Shown piece by piece: positions 61,284 through 64,000 of a DNA stretch of 64,000 bases. The DNA is from Antitrichia curtipendula (lineage: Eukaryota > Streptophyta > Bryopsida > Hypnales > Leucodontaceae), in contig OX579638.1 in the NCBI GenBank assembly GCA_951230915.1, forward strand, positions 11,054,696 to 11,118,695, given 5' to 3'. The position numbers and the translations under genes were made by a program. The notes beneath the pieces are model-generated. The model ran no database searches. It worked only from the letters and a program-made list of their open reading frames with translations, and was not told where the DNA came from. Every line of letters starts with the position of its first letter. Position 1 is the stretch's first letter.

Positions 61284-63187
61284 CCTCGTAGTTTTTTCTT
61301 GATGTCAAACTTAGATTTGACAAGCAAAAAGGAAAATCAATTGATAGGCTTCAAATCACTCTGCCAATTTCAAGCCCCTCATTATCAAACATTATAGCCT
61401 TCCAATTTGTAAGAAATATCTTTAGATGAGATTTTGGGGTTCTATAGGGCTACGAATTCCCAAACAACTGTGAATGCAGAAACTACGCCAAATCAGCTCA
61501 AAATCAGTAGTTTAATGTGGCAAAACTACTACCAAATCAAAAAATAATATATAGGAATAACTCTAACTAATTGACACTAATTTTGTGCCTTTATTAATAA
61601 ACTAATTCAATGTAGCTTTATCCCTTGGACAATACATAGTAGATAAAAACTCTACCATACACACATAGGACATAAAAATAATGAGTTAAAAATAATAACA
61701 CATCCTTTCACTCTATTTTTAATTAGAGTAGGCTCAAATTTATAAATACAATAAAAATTTCCACGTGAAGAAAAACTGTAGTCATATTAATTTTGAATAT
61801 TCACCAATAGGAAGGATTCATTGTGTTATGAAAACTAAAATAGAATACAATAAGTTTATGAGGGTTAAAGAAAAGTTACATGAATATTCTAATAACAAAG
61901 GTTTAAAAACTTTTTCATAATGTCAAATGGATCAGCTGAGAATAGTTTGGCTATCTTTGACAAGATTGTCTCATCAAACAAACTAGGGCCAATGAAATGG
62001 GCGTGTTAGATGGACACAACATCCACCTTGACAACCCTAGTCTTTGAAGAAAAATTGAATCTATTAGTGAAATATAACTTCAAACAAAAACAAATGTCAA
62101 ATTTGATTATTTTTCTTTTGTTTAATATGTGAAGGATCGGGGGTATTTGAGCATAGCTCTTGCTTTCTTGACTAGCTCTTGTAACAAGCATTATCCTCAT
62201 TTGTGTGGAATAGTTTTAATGATTACTATTGTTGAAATGAAAGAAGACTTATGTAGCTTTCCTATAGAAAAAAATCAAGGAAATTGCACAATTAAAAAAA
62301 AAAATGCCACCATTGACAAGATTGATGAAGGATGTTTGGTTAGGCAATACTTTGTACATATGTTGAAATTGAAATGCTGAAATTGGAATGCTGAAAAGTA
62401 CTCCACAAATTAAATTTATTTTTTAATAAGTGCATATCATCATGATTTTAATGTGTAATTCATTTTGAGGTGTGGGAAGAAAAGATATGAGGATGTGAAG
62501 TGATGGACTAGTGCACCTTCTCTATTTTCAAACTGTTCACCAAAAATTGCATGCTCAATCATTGCTTGATGGATTTCACTAACAAACTCAAAGAAAGAAA
62601 TTATGTAGGCCAAGGCTATATTTGTTATGTTGAGACTTTTTGAAGATTTTGAGACAGAATGCTAGTTATTGAAAAATTCATTTAAAAAAATAGTAATTGA
62701 AATCAAAAGTAAATAATGCTAAAATAGTGGTTCTATAATAAAATTCTAAAAGTTGTTGTTGTTACTTATTTATTTAAAAAATACTAATAAAGAGATAAAG
62801 CGGTTTATCCTCGAGTCAAGGATAAAAATGAGACTGCAAAAAGTCTCAATATAACGAATATGATCTTAGGGTCTCTTTGTTATTTATAGACTATTAGTTA
62901 GTGAGGTTTACATTTGAAAAATAGACTAAGAGAAAAGTGGACACAAAAACATCCAAAAGTAATAAACTCTAAGCTTGTATCACACTTGTTTTATTGGCCA
63001 ACACATAACCTGCCTCCATCACTGTGACACGTTCATGTAAATTCAACTGTCAACATTGGTCCACCTCCACATTACTTTAAGGCTTATTCTAGGTGTCCAT
63101 AACCAACTCCTTTTACATTTAGGTGCACATATCTTATTCTAAATGATCGCCCATAATTCAGAAAATGTAACGGAGACTGTCCGTGGC
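61284..63187. other. AT-rich intergenic, no gene seen
   Basis: No supported gene. A plus-strand frame at 62129-62380 is short and of AT-rich composition. Confidence 0.4.
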
Positions 63188-63189
63188 TA

Positions 63190-63620
63190 AGGTAGGAGGC
63201 TTAGAAATGGCACATCTAAGGGTCGTTCCACCTTTTTTGTGTATTTTGTTGGTCAGGAATAATTTTAGCTCATTTTTTTCAGACAAAGAGAAATAGACAA
63301 GGAATCTAACCCAAGTGGTTTTGTATTTTCCAAGTATTTTTGAATTACTTATGAATTTTCAAATGAGTTGAATCATAGGTCCCTATTTATGACCCTAGGT
63401 CTTTTATAAACGGTTCACTTGCAATTCTAAAAAAGATGGAGAAAGCAAACCAAATCAAATGATCGACTCTTGCAATTGACAATATTTTTTTCATTAATTC
63501 ATTCAATGACTATACATGTCAATTTCAAAACCAACTCATGCCCATTTCACAGCCATTTATATGGTCCACTCTTAATGCCCGCTCCGCCATAAAAACCCAA
63601 GTTACTTACAGAGCCCTTCA
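63190..63620. mobile_element. MITE, family 1, second copy
   Basis: The left end AGGTAGGAGGCTTAGAAATG follows TA, and the interior matches the 562-959 element (ATTTTTGAATTACTTATGAA, AGGTCCCTATTTATGACCCT). The right end is degraded by a short insertion before CAGAGCCC. Confidence 0.7.
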
Positions 63621-63641
63621 CATTTATTTAATTTAGAATCT

Positions 63642-63662
63642 TTTCTTCTTCTTCTTCTTCTT
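63642..63662. repeat. (TTC)n microsatellite
   Basis: About seven uninterrupted TTC/CTT units. Confidence 0.9.
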
Positions 63663-63946
63663 ATATTGCAGAAAGTCCATTTGAAGTTTGGCTTGCCGGC
63701 ACTGCATTGGGGTCATTTTTTTCTAAAAGTTGCAGGAACGGAATGAGGTCCGCCTCCCTCCGCTTCAAAAGTTCGATACAGTAAGTTTTTCAGTGTTCGC
63801 ATTGGGCTTGCTCTTAATTAGTATTCTGACATGGTGCATGCCAACGCTGGAACGAGAGGCACTCTCCCATGTTGGAAACTGAACATTTGTCATGAAATCG
63901 ACCTTTCCTCTTTTCTTCAGTGGTTTCAATAGAAATGTAGAAACTA

Positions 63947-64000
63947 AAATAGGAGGCTCTGAAAGCGAGCGGGCATTTAGAACTACCCATATAGACTCGC
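63947..64000. mobile_element. MITE, family 1, third copy cut by window end
   Basis: AGGAGGCTCTGAAAGCGAGC and the bases that follow are the reverse complement of the right end of the 562-959 element, so this copy is in opposite orientation and continues past the window. Confidence 0.8.

Overview
The window looks like low-density nuclear DNA of a land plant, most likely a seedless one (moss, lycophyte or fern); the lineage is an inference. The signs are GT-AG introns of 60-200 bp, long AT-rich intergenic stretches, plant-type DNA transposons (hAT, CACTA, Stowaway, small TA-target MITEs), plant-style LRR fragments and a ULP-type SUMO protease. There is one 200-base assembly gap (16735-16934). 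No rRNA, tRNA or CRISPR array was seen.

Layout. 0-10.5 kb: AT-rich, no convincing gene, three MITEs of one family, two local tandem duplications. 10.57-15.40 kb: a complete hAT transposon with a perfect 8-bp target duplication and a nearly intact three-exon transposase carrying one frameshift. 15.7-18 kb: another MITE, an orphan hAT end, the gap and an inverted relic of a TTAA-target element. 19.4-26.3 kb: a decayed minus-strand DDE-transposase-like gene with a GCM-like zinc finger, whose only intron holds a 3.2-kb CCGG-rich insertion with a broken gag-like gene.

27.7-36.5 kb is the most unusual locus. It is a gene of about 12 exons whose conceptual product joins a ParB/sulfiredoxin-like N-terminal domain to a C-terminal domain with the motif order of a beta-class DNA amino-methyltransferase. 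Its large first intron is filled by about five tandem 385-440 bp units. Each unit carries four CTCTCGT-NN-ACGAGAG-like palindromes and a 31-bp exon-like segment between acceptor- and donor-like sites. The gene is broken by two in-frame stops and by a 1.3-kb CACTA element inside an exon; removing the element and one TCA target copy restores the frame exactly.

37.5-52.8 kb: a 1-kb Stowaway element, a TTAA-target (piggyBac-like) family, a 139-residue single-pass membrane protein gene, and a tandem segmental duplication (about 42.05-47.4 and 47.9-52.8 kb) carrying copies of that gene and LRR fragments, with CACTA elements inserted afterwards. 53.0-56.4 kb: a minus-strand ULP/SENP-type SUMO protease fused to a Myb/SANT-like DNA-binding region and an in-frame 81-bp repeat. 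57.9-58.2 kb: probable promoter of that gene, with a TCCGTCATCGGA motif also clustered upstream of the membrane-protein gene. 58.7-64 kb: AT-rich DNA with more TTAA elements and MITEs.

Exon boundaries were derived by eye from GT-AG sites and phase agreement. Family names rest on remembered motifs, not on searches.
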